The translations under genes were made by a program, and so were the position numbers. This document shows, piece after piece, positions 1 through 6,821 of a DNA stretch of 13,528 bases. The notes under the pieces are model-generated. The model made no database searches, was not told the origin of the DNA, and saw only the letters and a program-made list of their open reading frames with translations. How positions within the stretch are numbered: the stretch's first letter is position 1; each line of letters begins with the position of its first letter. Source of the stretch: an uncultured Brachyspira sp. (GTDB lineage Bacteria; Spirochaetota; Brachyspiria; Brachyspirales; Brachyspiraceae); the NCBI RefSeq assembly GCF_949287625.1, contig NZ_CASEGO010000086.1:1-13528 (forward strand). The letters run 5' to 3'.

Positions 1-213
1 GAAGAGAGAAGACTAGGAATAGAAGAAGGAATTAAAAAGGGCAGAGAGGAAGGTATTAAAGAAGGTATTAAAGAAGGTATTAAAGAAGGTATTAAAGAAG
101 GTATTAAAGAAACACAAATATCTATGGCTAAAAACATGAAAAATGATAGAGTAGATTTAAATACTATTTCTAAATATACAGGATTAAGTATAGAAGAGAT
201 AAAAAACTTGTGA
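1..213 (+). CDS. Rpn-type PD-(D/E)XK nuclease / putative transposase, C-terminal fragment
   Basis: An open frame enters from the left edge and stops with TGA at 211-213, leaving 71 codons. It encodes a charged EEGIKKGREEG stretch, five exact EGIK units, and a tail reading DLNTISKYTGLSIEEIKNL. Known of the family: Rpn (recombination-promoting nuclease/putative transposase) proteins usually end with glutamate/lysine/glycine repeats followed by a short helix-turn-helix-like tail of the form 'is..TGLs.eEI..L'. The nuclease domain would lie upstream, outside the window, so catalytic residues cannot be checked. The gene is truncated only by the window edge; no frameshift is visible. No partner gene follows on this strand. 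The family assignment rests on the tail alone and is fairly confident. A plain coiled-coil protein is the alternative. Confidence 0.7.
   Translation, partial: EERRLGIEEGIKKGREEGIKEGIKEGIKEGIKEGIKETQISMAKNMKNDRVDLNTISKYTGLSIEEIKNL
49..108 (+). repeat. Five perfect 12-bp tandem repeats (GAAGGTATTAAA)
   Basis: GAAGGTATTAAA occurs five times back to back without a mismatch, coding for EGIK each time. A diverged unit (EGIK written GAAGGAATTAAA) sits at 25-36, with KGRE between. Because the unit is a multiple of three, gain or loss of copies keeps the frame open. Identical third-codon positions across all copies suggest recent expansion by slippage. Confidence 0.95.
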
Positions 214-263
214 GTTCCTGCAATTCTAACGAATGACAGGGTTTATTAACGAACAAGTTTTTT
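201..263 (+). terminator. Possible terminator hairpin overlapping the Rpn stop codon
   Basis: AAAAAACTTGT at 201-211 is the exact reverse complement of ACAAGTTTTTT at 253-263, giving an 11-bp stem that ends in six Ts. Inside the 41-nt loop, CCTG (217-220) can pair with CAGG (237-240). The stop codon begins at the end of the left arm. The U-tract fits an intrinsic terminator, but the long loop and A/U-rich stem are weaker than usual. Confidence 0.35.
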
Positions 264-435
264 ATAAATAATATAGAAAATCGAAAAACTATAATAAAAA
301 AATTCTGAGCATTTTAACTTTATTTAAATACTGAAGTAAATATACTGTGTATCAAGTAAGAATAATAAAATAAGGCTCCGCAATTAAATATCAAACGAAT
401 AAAATAATCAAATATAAAAAATGCCTAACAATAAA
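214..435. other. Gene-free spacer between the Rpn tail and the fabV terminator
   Basis: I see no credible coding frame, RNA gene or clear promoter in this A/T-rich stretch. The only structure is the hairpin that spans the Rpn stop codon at its left end. Together with the terminator to its right it makes a 295-bp gap between convergent genes. Confidence 0.6.
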
Positions 436-476
436 TAAAAAAAGCGAAGCTCAAATATAAATATTCAAACTCCGCT
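436..476 (-). terminator. Rho-independent terminator of fabV
   Basis: Read on the minus strand, positions 476 down to 443 fold into a nearly complete hairpin of about 16 base pairs including G-U wobbles. Its base is AGCGGAG pairing with CTTCGCT. It is followed directly by seven Ts (plus-strand A-tract 437-443). It lies about 33 bases beyond the fabV stop codon, the expected place for its terminator. Confidence 0.85.
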
Positions 477-508
477 AGTAATATAATTATTTAAACTTTA
501 TTATAATA

Positions 509-1687
509 TCATATATTAACGTCCAAACTATAATCAATACCCTCTTCATCAAAACCATGCATATTCATATAGTCTTTTCTAAATAATGCTAAATCTGCTA
601 TTTCTTTTACATTATCTTTTGTAAGTTTATTCCACTCATCTAAAACTTCTTTCTGAACATCTTCTCTTAATTCCCAGTCATCTAGTCTTATTCTGTTATC
701 ACTGTCAACTGGTACTTCTCCGCCATTAAAAAGTTTTTCACTTATAAGTCTGTACATCTGCTCTATACAGCCTTCATGAATACCTTTCTTTTGCATAACT
801 TTAAATAATATACCTATATAAAGAGGAACTGTAGGTATAACAGCAGAAGACCTAGTTACAACAGCCTTATTTACTGATACATAAGCATGACCTTTTACTT
901 TCTCCTGCATCTCTTTGTCCAATTCATGAGCAGCTGCCTCAAGATGATCTTTAGCCTTTCCTATAGTACCATCTCTGTATACAGCTTTAGTCATTTCAGG
1001 ACCTATATAAGAATATGCTATATTTATGGCATTTTCAGAAAGCATATCAGCATTAAGCAAAGCATCAGTCCATAATTTCCAGTCTTCGCCGCCCATAACT
1101 TTAACAGTAGATTTTATATCATCTTCATTTGCAGGCTCTATTGATACCTCAAGAAGCTCTTCAGTCATAAAATCAACGCCTATACCGTTATATTTTTTTC
1201 CTATAGGCTTTAATGATGAACGATAAACTGTTCCAGTAGATTCATCAGTTCTTACTGGGGCTGCCAAACTGTATATTACTAAATCTATTTTCTCTCCGTT
1301 AAAAAATGATTTAGCCTCTTTAATTACTTCCTCTTTTGAAGCATTTAAAAAAGCGTCAAGTATCAAGTTTTTATCTTTAACCCCATCTTTTTCAGCAAAT
1401 GAAGAAAAAGCCTCATTATTATACCAGCCAGGTGTAGCAGTTCTTCTCTCTGTAGCAGCCTTCTCAAATGATACACTCAAAGTTTTAGCCCCAAGTCCGT
1501 AGCTTATGGCTATTCTGCTTGCAAGTCCGTATCCGCCTGAAGCTCCCAATATAAGTGCATTTTTAACATTTGATTTTACTTTTGGTTTTGATTTCACATA
1601 ATTTATCTGCTTTTCTACTTCCTTTGCACAGCCTAGAGGATGAGCAGTAATACATATATTATTTAAAATTTTCGGCTCTACTACCAT
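509..1687 (-). CDS. fabV: Trans-2-enoyl-CoA reductase / enoyl-ACP reductase, FabV-TER family
   Basis: This 392-residue cytosolic enzyme should reduce the trans-2 double bond of enoyl-CoA or enoyl-ACP with NADH. In anaerobic spirochaetes the TER branch converts crotonyl-CoA to butyryl-CoA; FabV proper performs the last step of fatty-acid elongation and tolerates triclosan. The sequence has the family's HPLGC near residue 16, a nucleotide-binding loop LILGASGGYGLASR (45-58), an acidic residue after the second strand (SFEK, E75) that fits NADH preference, and the catalytic Y-X8-K pair as Y237 and K246 in YRDGTIGKAK. A second, overlapping Y-X8-K spacing (Y225/K234) lies just upstream, but family alignment from memory favours Y237. 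Length matches the ~390-400 residues of known members. The ATG has a GGAG Shine-Dalgarno about 9 bases upstream, and a strong terminator follows, so it is probably monocistronic. The choice between CoA and ACP substrate cannot be made from sequence alone. Confidence 0.95.
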   Translation of the reverse strand: MVVEPKILNNICITAHPLGCAKEVEKQINYVKSKPKVKSNVKNALILGASGGYGLASRIAISYGLGAKTLSVSFEKAATERRTATPGWYNNEAFSSFAEKDGVKDKNLILDAFLNASKEEVIKEAKSFFNGEKIDLVIYSLAAPVRTDESTGTVYRSSLKPIGKKYNGIGVDFMTEELLEVSIEPANEDDIKSTVKVMGGEDWKLWTDALLNADMLSENAINIAYSYIGPEMTKAVYRDGTIGKAKDHLEAAAHELDKEMQEKVKGHAYVSVNKAVVTRSSAVIPTVPLYIGILFKVMQKKGIHEGCIEQMYRLISEKLFNGGEVPVDSDNRIRLDDWELREDVQKEVLDEWNKLTKDNVKEIADLALFRKDYMNMHGFDEEGIDYSLDVNI

Positions 1688-1709
1688 ATATTTATTCTCC
1701 TATCATTTT

Positions 1710-1761
1710 ATTATATTCAACTTAACTTCAATACTTTATAATGAAATTGTTTTTTTTTCAA
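1710..1761 (-). promoter_or_regulatory. Weak candidate promoter region for fabV
   Basis: Two candidate -10 boxes are seen on the minus strand: a perfect TATAAT at 1715-1710, close to the start codon and lacking a good -35, and TATAAA at 1740-1735 with TTGAAA at 1761-1756 but only 15 bases between. Neither is convincing alone; the promoter should lie in this gap. Confidence 0.3.
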
Positions 1762-1784
1762 TTATCAAAAGATTAATAATTATA

Positions 1785-2888
1785 TCATTTCCAATTTTTC
1801 TCTGCAAGTTTATCCAAATTAACTTTTTTATACTTCTCTCTCAAAGTAATAGAAGGTATCCACCAAGCAATATCAAAAACTTTCTTTTTAATTGATTCTA
1901 TTTTTTCTAAATATACATTATAGTCATCATAAGTTTTCATTATGTACATACTATAAGCATAAAAAGCATGCTTTTTTCTGTCTATTTCTGGATTAAGAGT
2001 TTTCATAAGTTCATGACATTTTTTATAGAATTCATTTTTATTATCAGCCTTATAATTATTAAACACAAATAAAAAAGAAGTAAAATTATAAAAATTACAT
2101 TCTTCAAGCAAACCTATATCTTTTTCTTTGTAAAAATTAAATATATTTTTAAATACTTCCAAAGAATCAGAAGCCATTTTATTATCTTTTTCTATAGAAT
2201 GTGTTATAGATGACTTTCTCTGTACATAATAATATTCAGCATTATTATTATAATACATTTTTGGTGTATAAAGCAGATATTTATAAAAAAATTCTGTGTC
2301 TTCAGATACTATGAAATTCTGAAATTTCATGTTATTTTTTATAATAAAGTCTCTCTTAAATATTTTATTTACACTTGAAACTAAAGGATATTCTGGAGTA
2401 TTTTCTTTTTCTGTAGTGCTCACATTAAAATTGCTTATTCCCTCCTGCCAAGTATTCCTAAATTTCTTCTTCCATATATGTATTCTATTATGATAGTAAG
2501 GCTTTATTATATTATCCCTTACAATATTAAGGTTATTTGTAAAAACTATATCAGCATCATATTTTAAAGCTGTTTTATAAAGCTCTTCTAAATAATTGCA
2601 AGAAATATAATCATCAGAATCTATAAAAGAAATATACTCTCCAATAGAAGCATTAATTCCTTCATTTCTTGTAAGTCCTATACCAGAATTTTTTTCATTA
2701 TTTATAAGTTTTATTCTTTTGTCTTTTTGAATATACTCAAGAACGATATCTTTAGAACCGTCTGTTGAACAGTCATTTACACATATTATCTCTATATCTT
2801 TTAATGTCTGATTTATTATACTATCCAAACATTTTTTTAAATATTTCTCTACATTGTATATTGGAACAATTACAGAAACTTTTATCAT
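1785..2888 (-). CDS. Glycosyltransferase family 2 protein
   Basis: This 367-residue protein has a GT-A fold glycosyltransferase domain of family GT2. The N-terminus reads VSVIVPIYNVEKYL (residues 4-17). It is followed by the nucleotide-binding VND (37-39), the metal-binding DSDD (90-93) in YISFIDSDDYI, and an acidic SEDTEFFYKYL segment (195-205) where the catalytic base of this family usually lies. The C-terminal third is not recognised and has no membrane segment, so it is probably a cytosolic or peripheral enzyme that transfers a sugar from a nucleotide donor to a lipooligosaccharide or other surface glycan. Donor and acceptor cannot be predicted. It begins 32 bases after the upstream lipoprotein gene on the same strand, with AAGG about 9 bases before the ATG, so the two are likely co-transcribed. 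No clear terminator follows. Confidence 0.9.
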   Translation of the reverse strand: MIKVSVIVPIYNVEKYLKKCLDSIINQTLKDIEIICVNDCSTDGSKDIVLEYIQKDKRIKLINNEKNSGIGLTRNEGINASIGEYISFIDSDDYISCNYLEELYKTALKYDADIVFTNNLNIVRDNIIKPYYHNRIHIWKKKFRNTWQEGISNFNVSTTEKENTPEYPLVSSVNKIFKRDFIIKNNMKFQNFIVSEDTEFFYKYLLYTPKMYYNNNAEYYYVQRKSSITHSIEKDNKMASDSLEVFKNIFNFYKEKDIGLLEECNFYNFTSFLFVFNNYKADNKNEFYKKCHELMKTLNPEIDRKKHAFYAYSMYIMKTYDDYNVYLEKIESIKKKVFDIAWWIPSITLREKYKKVNLDKLAEKNWK

Positions 2889-2920
2889 AATAAAAACCTT
2901 ATAAAAATATAATTATATTA

Positions 2921-3619
2921 TTATTGCCAAGATATTCTATACTCTTCGTCTTGTTTATTATACTTAGAATACGAAGGATCTGTGATATTAAAAGTAAGTT
3001 TCAAAACATTATCAGTAAAAGCAAAAGTCAAAGTAAAACTATACTCTTCTCCATTTTCATTTGTAAAACTCTCTGTTTTTGTAAAAACTGTATCTTCAGT
3101 GTATGGATCAGTTATATCAATATAGGCATCTGGAAAATAACTGCAAGATATTCGCTCAGAGGTTACAGTTATATTATACAATTTATCCTTGCTGTAATAA
3201 ACACCTATTCTTTCGCTTATTTTTATATTTGTGCTGTCTGATTTTTTTTGAAAATATACTTCATTTCCTGAATATCTAAATGTAGAGTATAAAAAATCTA
3301 TAAAATATGTGTTAGGTTCTACCCCGTTTATAGTTTCTTTTATATCAAATGAAAAAGTTTTATTTGTGCTTTCAGGATCTCCCAAAAAATATGTACCTAA
3401 ATTATTAGCAATATTATTTCTGCTTCCTATAAAATTAATATTTCCAGTATCAAATACTATAAAGTCAAGTTTAATATCTTCTTCAAAGTTTACATTAAGA
3501 GAATATCTGCCTGCTCTGTCTTTAAGTTTTTGTGTGTCTCTAATATCTGTAGGTAAATTACTGCATGATAAACATGATAAGAAAAAGATGAAAACTATAA
3601 AATGTTTAATGTATTTCAT
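2921..3619 (-). CDS. Hypothetical lipoprotein
   Basis: A 232-residue protein that I do not recognise. It starts MKYIKHFIVFIFFLSCLSC, a typical lipoprotein signal: two lysines, a hydrophobic core and a relaxed spirochaete-type lipobox, with the lipidated cysteine at C16 or C19. The mature part is rich in alternating polar and hydrophobic residues with many Tyr, Thr and Asn (for example NVNFEEDIKLDFIVFDTG), suggesting a beta-rich domain in the periplasm or on the surface. No catalytic motif is visible. It is the first gene of a probable two-gene unit with the glycosyltransferase, downstream of a good promoter. The ATG lacks a clear Shine-Dalgarno (upstream TTCGGATAATATTT), but the signal peptide fixes this start. 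Confidence 0.75.
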   Translation of the reverse strand: MKYIKHFIVFIFFLSCLSCSNLPTDIRDTQKLKDRAGRYSLNVNFEEDIKLDFIVFDTGNINFIGSRNNIANNLGTYFLGDPESTNKTFSFDIKETINGVEPNTYFIDFLYSTFRYSGNEVYFQKKSDSTNIKISERIGVYYSKDKLYNITVTSERISCSYFPDAYIDITDPYTEDTVFTKTESFTNENGEEYSFTLTFAFTDNVLKLTFNITDPSYSKYNKQDEEYRISWQ

Positions 3620-3648
3620 AAATATTATCCGAATATTATTATAACAGT

Positions 3649-3676
3649 ATTATATCAAAAATATAATAAATGTAAA
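3649..3676 (-). promoter_or_regulatory. Sigma-70-type promoter for the lipoprotein-glycosyltransferase pair
   Basis: On the minus strand TTTACA (3676-3671) and a perfect TATAAT (3654-3649) are 16 bases apart, about 30 bases before the lipoprotein ATG. The spacing and hexamers fit a vegetative promoter. A/T richness makes chance hexamers common, but this pairing is among the best in the window. Confidence 0.6.
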
Positions 3677-4594
3677 TTAATAAACCTTAATATTATTTTC
3701 AAATCTTTTATCTGATATTAATCTATTAAAATCATTTATATTATCATATGTAATAAATATATTTCTTTTTCTATTTATAGTTTCCAAAAACAACTCAATT
3801 AAATCATTGTTATTTTCTTCTTTTACTTCTTCTAATGAAAAATTTTCTATAAATACATTAAATGAATTATAATTTTTAAAAAACATTTTTATAAGTTCAT
3901 ATCTGTTTTTTATATTACTATTTTCTTTATTATTATTTTCTCTTAAGTTAATCTCATGAACTTTGTAAATAAAATCTCTAACAGCCATATTCTTTTTAAT
4001 AGCATAATCAAAATCATTATAATCAGCAATGTATGCATTTCTATATATGTTTCCCGTAAGAAGTATTTTTATAATATGCTCAATAACAAAAATAAAAATA
4101 TCTATTTTCCTGCTAAAGAAAGCTCTTGAAGAAAAAGAAAAACTATTATTATAAATAAAAACTATATCTATAATATTGCTTTCATCATTAAAAGCTGAGC
4201 TGATATTTATATTATTATCTGAAGTGCATAATATTGATAATTTTTCTATGCTTTTATTTTTATTTTCTGGAAATAATTTATTTAAAATATTATCCTTATT
4301 TTTTTTAAGTATATCATTAACAAAATCTATGCATTCTATAATCATATTATTATCAATTACAGATGAATACTGATAATGCTCTATTATTCCGCTTATAGTT
4401 TTACTTATAGACATTATCTCATAATCATTAATTTTATAAAACTCAAAGAAATGCAAATCGCCTATATACCAAATTAAATTAGCCAAATAATTATATTTAT
4501 TTGAAATCAAAGTAAGAGGATAAAGAGAGATTTCTTTTTCTTCTTCTATAATATTATTATCAATAATAAAATTTTTTATGTATATATTTTCCAT
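3677..4594 (-). CDS. Hypothetical protein resembling an AAA/SMC-type ATPase without a Walker A motif
   Basis: A 305-residue, very Asn/Ile/Lys-rich protein with no firm family. Its ends look like the two halves of the ATPase domain found in AAA_15/DUF3696-type proteins. Residues 1-50 (IKNFIIDNN..., then PLTLISNKYNYLANLIWYI) match the pattern 'I.NF...PLTLI.G.NgsGKS.L...', but the glycines and the GKS are replaced. Residues 247-291 (VFIENFSLEEV... NIFITYDNINDFNRL) match the Walker B 'hhIENPE' and the later 'hhhETHSdhl' segment. There is no signal peptide or membrane segment. It starts 42 bases downstream of the MgtC-like gene on the same strand, without a visible Shine-Dalgarno, so it could be translated weakly. 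The frame is intact over its whole length, which argues against a dead gene. Resemblance to the ATPase fold is my inference from pattern; no nucleotide-binding activity should be assumed. Confidence 0.6.
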   Translation of the reverse strand: MENIYIKNFIIDNNIIEEEKEISLYPLTLISNKYNYLANLIWYIGDLHFFEFYKINDYEIMSISKTISGIIEHYQYSSVIDNNMIIECIDFVNDILKKNKDNILNKLFPENKNKSIEKLSILCTSDNNINISSAFNDESNIIDIVFIYNNSFSFSSRAFFSRKIDIFIFVIEHIIKILLTGNIYRNAYIADYNDFDYAIKKNMAVRDFIYKVHEINLRENNNKENSNIKNRYELIKMFFKNYNSFNVFIENFSLEEVKEENNNDLIELFLETINRKRNIFITYDNINDFNRLISDKRFENNIKVY

Positions 4595-4636
4595 AGATTA
4601 AAACTTTTAATTATATTTTAAATTTTGATTTTTCTA

Positions 4637-5440
4637 TTATTTTAGAGAATGCAAATCAACTTTATCTCTCATACGTTCAAGCATTTTTATAGGTCTTATA
4701 CCCAAACTCTTTAATATATTTTCTATATTAACATAATCAAGACTAGGTACAAATATATGAACCTTACTTATGAGATTCGGAGATAATACAATATCTTTAT
4801 ATGCCTTTTTATCATTATTAAGAGCCTCTTTCCAACCCAATATCTCCAAATTAATAAGTTTTATACCAAATCTGTCAAGTTCTGTTTCTATATCTATTTT
4901 TGAAGAGCATTCTATCAAATAAATTATTGACTTTTTCTTATTTGCTATAAAGTACGGTATAAAAAATCTGTAAATAGAAGTGCTTAAAAATATACAAATA
5001 CAGCCTATAGTAGATAATACCCACTGACCAGACCCTATAACTATTCCAAGACATGCAGTAACCCATACTATAGCAGCCGTTGTTATACCATGAAGTTTGC
5101 CTCTGTTTTGTATAATCATACCAGCACCTAGAAATCCTATACCAGATACAATCTGAGCAGATATTCTGTTGTAATCAGGAGTAGTATATAAAAGCTCGCT
5201 TCCAAGCCTTATAAGCTCTTCATTTTCAAGCATAATAGCATGAGCAAAAACATCTTCATAACATGATAAAATAGCAGCCCCCATACATACTATACTCGTA
5301 GTTCTGCTTCCTATTGGTTTTTTATGCTGTGCCCTCTCCCAGCCTATAAATATGCCCATAATATAGGCTACAAATATTCTTCCCGTAATCTCTAATATAC
5401 TATAGTCAGCTAATACATGTTTGATAGATTCTTTTATCAT
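4637..5440 (-). CDS. MgtC/SapB family inner-membrane protein
   Basis: This 267-residue protein has the MgtC/SapB membrane domain in residues ~18-160: GWERA (33-37), GSRTTSIVCMGAA (44-56), RISAQIVSGIGFLGAG (92-107) and GITTAAIVWVTACLG (118-132). About five hydrophobic segments are present. Residues ~172-267 form a soluble C-terminal domain of the ACT-like kind seen in many members. Known of the family: MgtC proteins support growth at low magnesium and intracellular survival in some pathogens, partly by affecting the F-type ATPase. Bacteria outside that setting carry homologues whose role is not settled. It starts 24 bases after the PTS EIIA gene and is followed by the ATPase-like gene, so all three are probably one transcript. 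The Shine-Dalgarno is weak (GGTG about 13 bases upstream). Confidence 0.9.
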   Translation of the reverse strand: MIKESIKHVLADYSILEITGRIFVAYIMGIFIGWERAQHKKPIGSRTTSIVCMGAAILSCYEDVFAHAIMLENEELIRLGSELLYTTPDYNRISAQIVSGIGFLGAGMIIQNRGKLHGITTAAIVWVTACLGIVIGSGQWVLSTIGCICIFLSTSIYRFFIPYFIANKKKSIIYLIECSSKIDIETELDRFGIKLINLEILGWKEALNNDKKAYKDIVLSPNLISKVHIFVPSLDYVNIENILKSLGIRPIKMLERMRDKVDLHSLK

Positions 5441-5464
5441 AAAGTTTATTATACACCAAAAAAA

Positions 5465-5887
5465 TTAAAAATCTATATCTTTGTATATTTCATTTTCATT
5501 CTTAGAATATAATGTTATAGAATCTTTAGAAACACTTATAAGTTCATCAATAAGTTTCTTTGTATTATCATGCATATCTGAAGAAAAATATTCTATAACC
5601 ATATCAAGATTGACACCGCTTATAAGACAAATATTATCATTTTTTCTGTAGAATTTGCTTGCTATATTAAAAGGTGTTCCGCCGTATATATCAGTCATTA
5701 TTAAAATATTTTTATCTTTATGTTTATCCAATACAGATATTAATTTTTCCTCTACATCATTAAATGTATCATCAACATGCATAGCAACTATATCATAATC
5801 TGATAAATCGCCTAGTATCATTTTTGCTGACTCTATAAGTGCAGATGCCAAATTACCATGGCTCATTAATATTAAATTTGGCTTCAT
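5465..5887 (-). CDS. PTS EIIA component, mannose/sorbose family
   Basis: A complete 140-residue EIIA of the mannose superfamily. The phosphorylatable histidine is H10 in NLILMSHG, and the family signatures DIYGGTPFN (66-74) and SGVNLDMVIEY (90-100) follow. In this phosphotransferase system EIIA takes phosphate from HPr and passes it to EIIB. No EIIB, EIIC or EIID gene is present in the window, so this may be a stand-alone regulatory EIIA or may serve components encoded elsewhere. The ATG has a strong AGGAGG (plus-strand CCTCCT 5895-5900) 7 bases upstream. It is the first gene of a probable unit with the MgtC-like and ATPase-like genes and is divergent from the phosphatase gene. Confidence 0.9.
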   Translation of the reverse strand: MKPNLILMSHGNLASALIESAKMILGDLSDYDIVAMHVDDTFNDVEEKLISVLDKHKDKNILIMTDIYGGTPFNIASKFYRKNDNICLISGVNLDMVIEYFSSDMHDNTKKLIDELISVSKDSITLYSKNENEIYKDIDF

Positions 5888-5936
5888 AATATATCCTCCT
5901 GTACTTAAAAATCATTCACATTTGTATCTAGTATAT

Positions 5937-5970
5937 ATTATAAATATAATAATTGTTTTTAATTATTCAA
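5937..5970 (-). promoter_or_regulatory. Candidate promoter for the EIIA-MgtC unit
   Basis: On the minus strand TTGAAT (5970-5965) lies 16 bases before TATATT (5948-5943), which overlaps a perfect TATAAT (5942-5937). The leader would be roughly 45-50 bases. The exact boxes are uncertain because the whole stretch is A/T. Confidence 0.35.
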
Positions 5971-5981
5971 TTTAATTGTAA

Positions 5982-5999
5982 ACAAAATTCTTATTTTGT
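5982..5999. promoter_or_regulatory. Perfect dyad ACAAAAT-N4-ATTTTGT, possible operator
   Basis: A 7-bp perfect inverted repeat with a 4-base centre lies in the middle of the divergent EIIA/phosphatase spacer. The half-site recurs at 6044-6050, overlapping the -35 box of the phosphatase promoter. Such a layout suits a regulator touching both promoters, but no protein is known to bind it. Confidence 0.3.
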
Positions 6000-6040
6000 C
6001 GTAATATTTTTTACAATATAGTAATCATTAAGAAAAGTAA

Positions 6041-6070
6041 TTGACAAAATAAAACCTTTAATTATATTAT
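6041..6070 (+). promoter_or_regulatory. Promoter for the phosphatase gene, consensus -35
   Basis: A perfect TTGACA (6041-6046) is followed by TATATT (6063-6068, 16-base spacing) or TATTAT (6065-6070, 18-base spacing). The Shine-Dalgarno GGAG at 6075-6078 begins only a few bases after the -10 box, so the leader would be very short. Confidence 0.55.
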
Positions 6071-6087
6071 AGAAGGAGCGTATAAAT

Positions 6088-6540
6088 ATGAAAAAATTAT
6101 ATAATAATCTTTATGTAGGAGGCGACAGCGACTGCAGAAAATTTAAAGGTGCTATAGTGCATGCCTGTCAAAGCTGTTTTGTTAATGGTGTTCATGGTAA
6201 TGTAGGTGATAAAAAGGTCTTTGAAAATAATAATGATCTTTATTTGAATCTATTAGATATATCAAGTCTTTCATTTGATTATGCTTTTCCTATGATAAAA
6301 AGATCTATTGAGTTTATAGATGAACATATAAAAGATATGGAAGTACTTGTTCATTGTAATTTCGGAATGTCAAGATCTCCTTCTATAGCATTATTATATA
6401 TGGCCAGAAAAGGCTATATAAAAAATACTTCTTTTAAAGATGCATTAAATGATTTCCGTAAAATATACAATTACTATTCACCAGGTATGGGAATGTATAA
6501 TTATTTTGACAGATACTGGAAAGAAATTATGACATTTTAA
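6088..6540 (+). CDS. Dual-specificity-type protein phosphatase
   Basis: A 150-residue cysteine phosphatase. The P-loop HCNFGMSRS (89-97) matches the HC-X5-R signature, with nucleophile C90 and phosphate-binding R96. D57 in LNLLDISS sits at the usual distance upstream to be the general acid. The N-terminus (NNLYVGG...GAIVHACQ) is the standard start of compact bacterial dual-specificity phosphatases, and the length is that of a bare catalytic domain without targeting sequence. It should act in the cytosol on phosphotyrosine/phosphoserine proteins or on another small phosphorylated compound; the substrate is unknown. It is the only complete plus-strand gene here, divergent from the EIIA gene and followed by the repeat block. 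The start has AAGGAG about 9 bases upstream. Confidence 0.9.
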   Translation: MKKLYNNLYVGGDSDCRKFKGAIVHACQSCFVNGVHGNVGDKKVFENNNDLYLNLLDISSLSFDYAFPMIKRSIEFIDEHIKDMEVLVHCNFGMSRSPSIALLYMARKGYIKNTSFKDALNDFRKIYNYYSPGMGMYNYFDRYWKEIMTF

Positions 6541-6569
6541 AAATCAGATAATAATTTTAAATACTCCCA

Positions 6570-6654
6570 AACGCACGTTTAATAGATTCTTATATATAAA
6601 AGAAATTAGATTTATTAATCAATCTGTATTTTTAAAATCAACTCTGCGTGCGTT
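6570..6654 (+). repeat. CGCACG-bounded ~84-bp element, copy 1
   Basis: It begins AACGCACGTTTAA and ends CTGCGTGCGTT; the ends AACGCACG and CGTGCGTT are an exact 8-bp terminal inverted repeat. The inside is A/T-rich. By hand alignment about three quarters of positions match copy 2, with one indel, in the same orientation. The size and inverted ends resemble a MITE or a structured intergenic repeat. No target duplication is obvious. Confidence 0.75.
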
Positions 6655-6760
6655 GAGTGAATTTAAAATTTAAATCACGCTTTGGGCGGGTGTACTTTAA
6701 GAAATATATGCAATATAGATTTAATAAAAACCGATTAAAAAATAAAGTCTTTAAAATCTA

Positions 6761-6813
6761 AAAGGGCGGGGATTAAAGTAAAGTTAAAAAATTTATTCTA
6801 ATTCCCACCCTTT
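6761..6813. terminator. G/C-rich hairpin, likely bidirectional terminator
   Basis: AAAGGGCGGGGATTA (6761-6775) pairs with TAATTCCCACCCTTT (6799-6813) over 15 positions with one mismatch and one wobble, around a 23-base loop. On the plus strand AAATTTTTAA follows; on the minus strand TAGATTTTAAA follows. It could end transcription from both convergent genes but is ~220 bases from either, so its terminator role is uncertain. Confidence 0.5.
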
Positions 6814-6821
6814 AAATTTTT

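Noticed and set aside
49..108. Tandem array considered as a CRISPR
   Set aside because: Units are 12 bp, contiguous, without spacers, and lie inside a coding frame.
1740..1784. A/T inverted repeats after the glycosyltransferase stop
   Set aside because: Short stems of only A and T without a following T-tract on the transcribed strand; not convincing as a terminator.
2924..3241. Plus-strand open frame of 105 codons
   Set aside because: Antisense to the same lipoprotein gene, with no recognised motif and no promoter.
3309..3644. Plus-strand open frame of 111 codons antisense to the lipoprotein gene
   Set aside because: The opposite strand has a clear lipoprotein signal and promoter; this frame is a by-product of codon composition.
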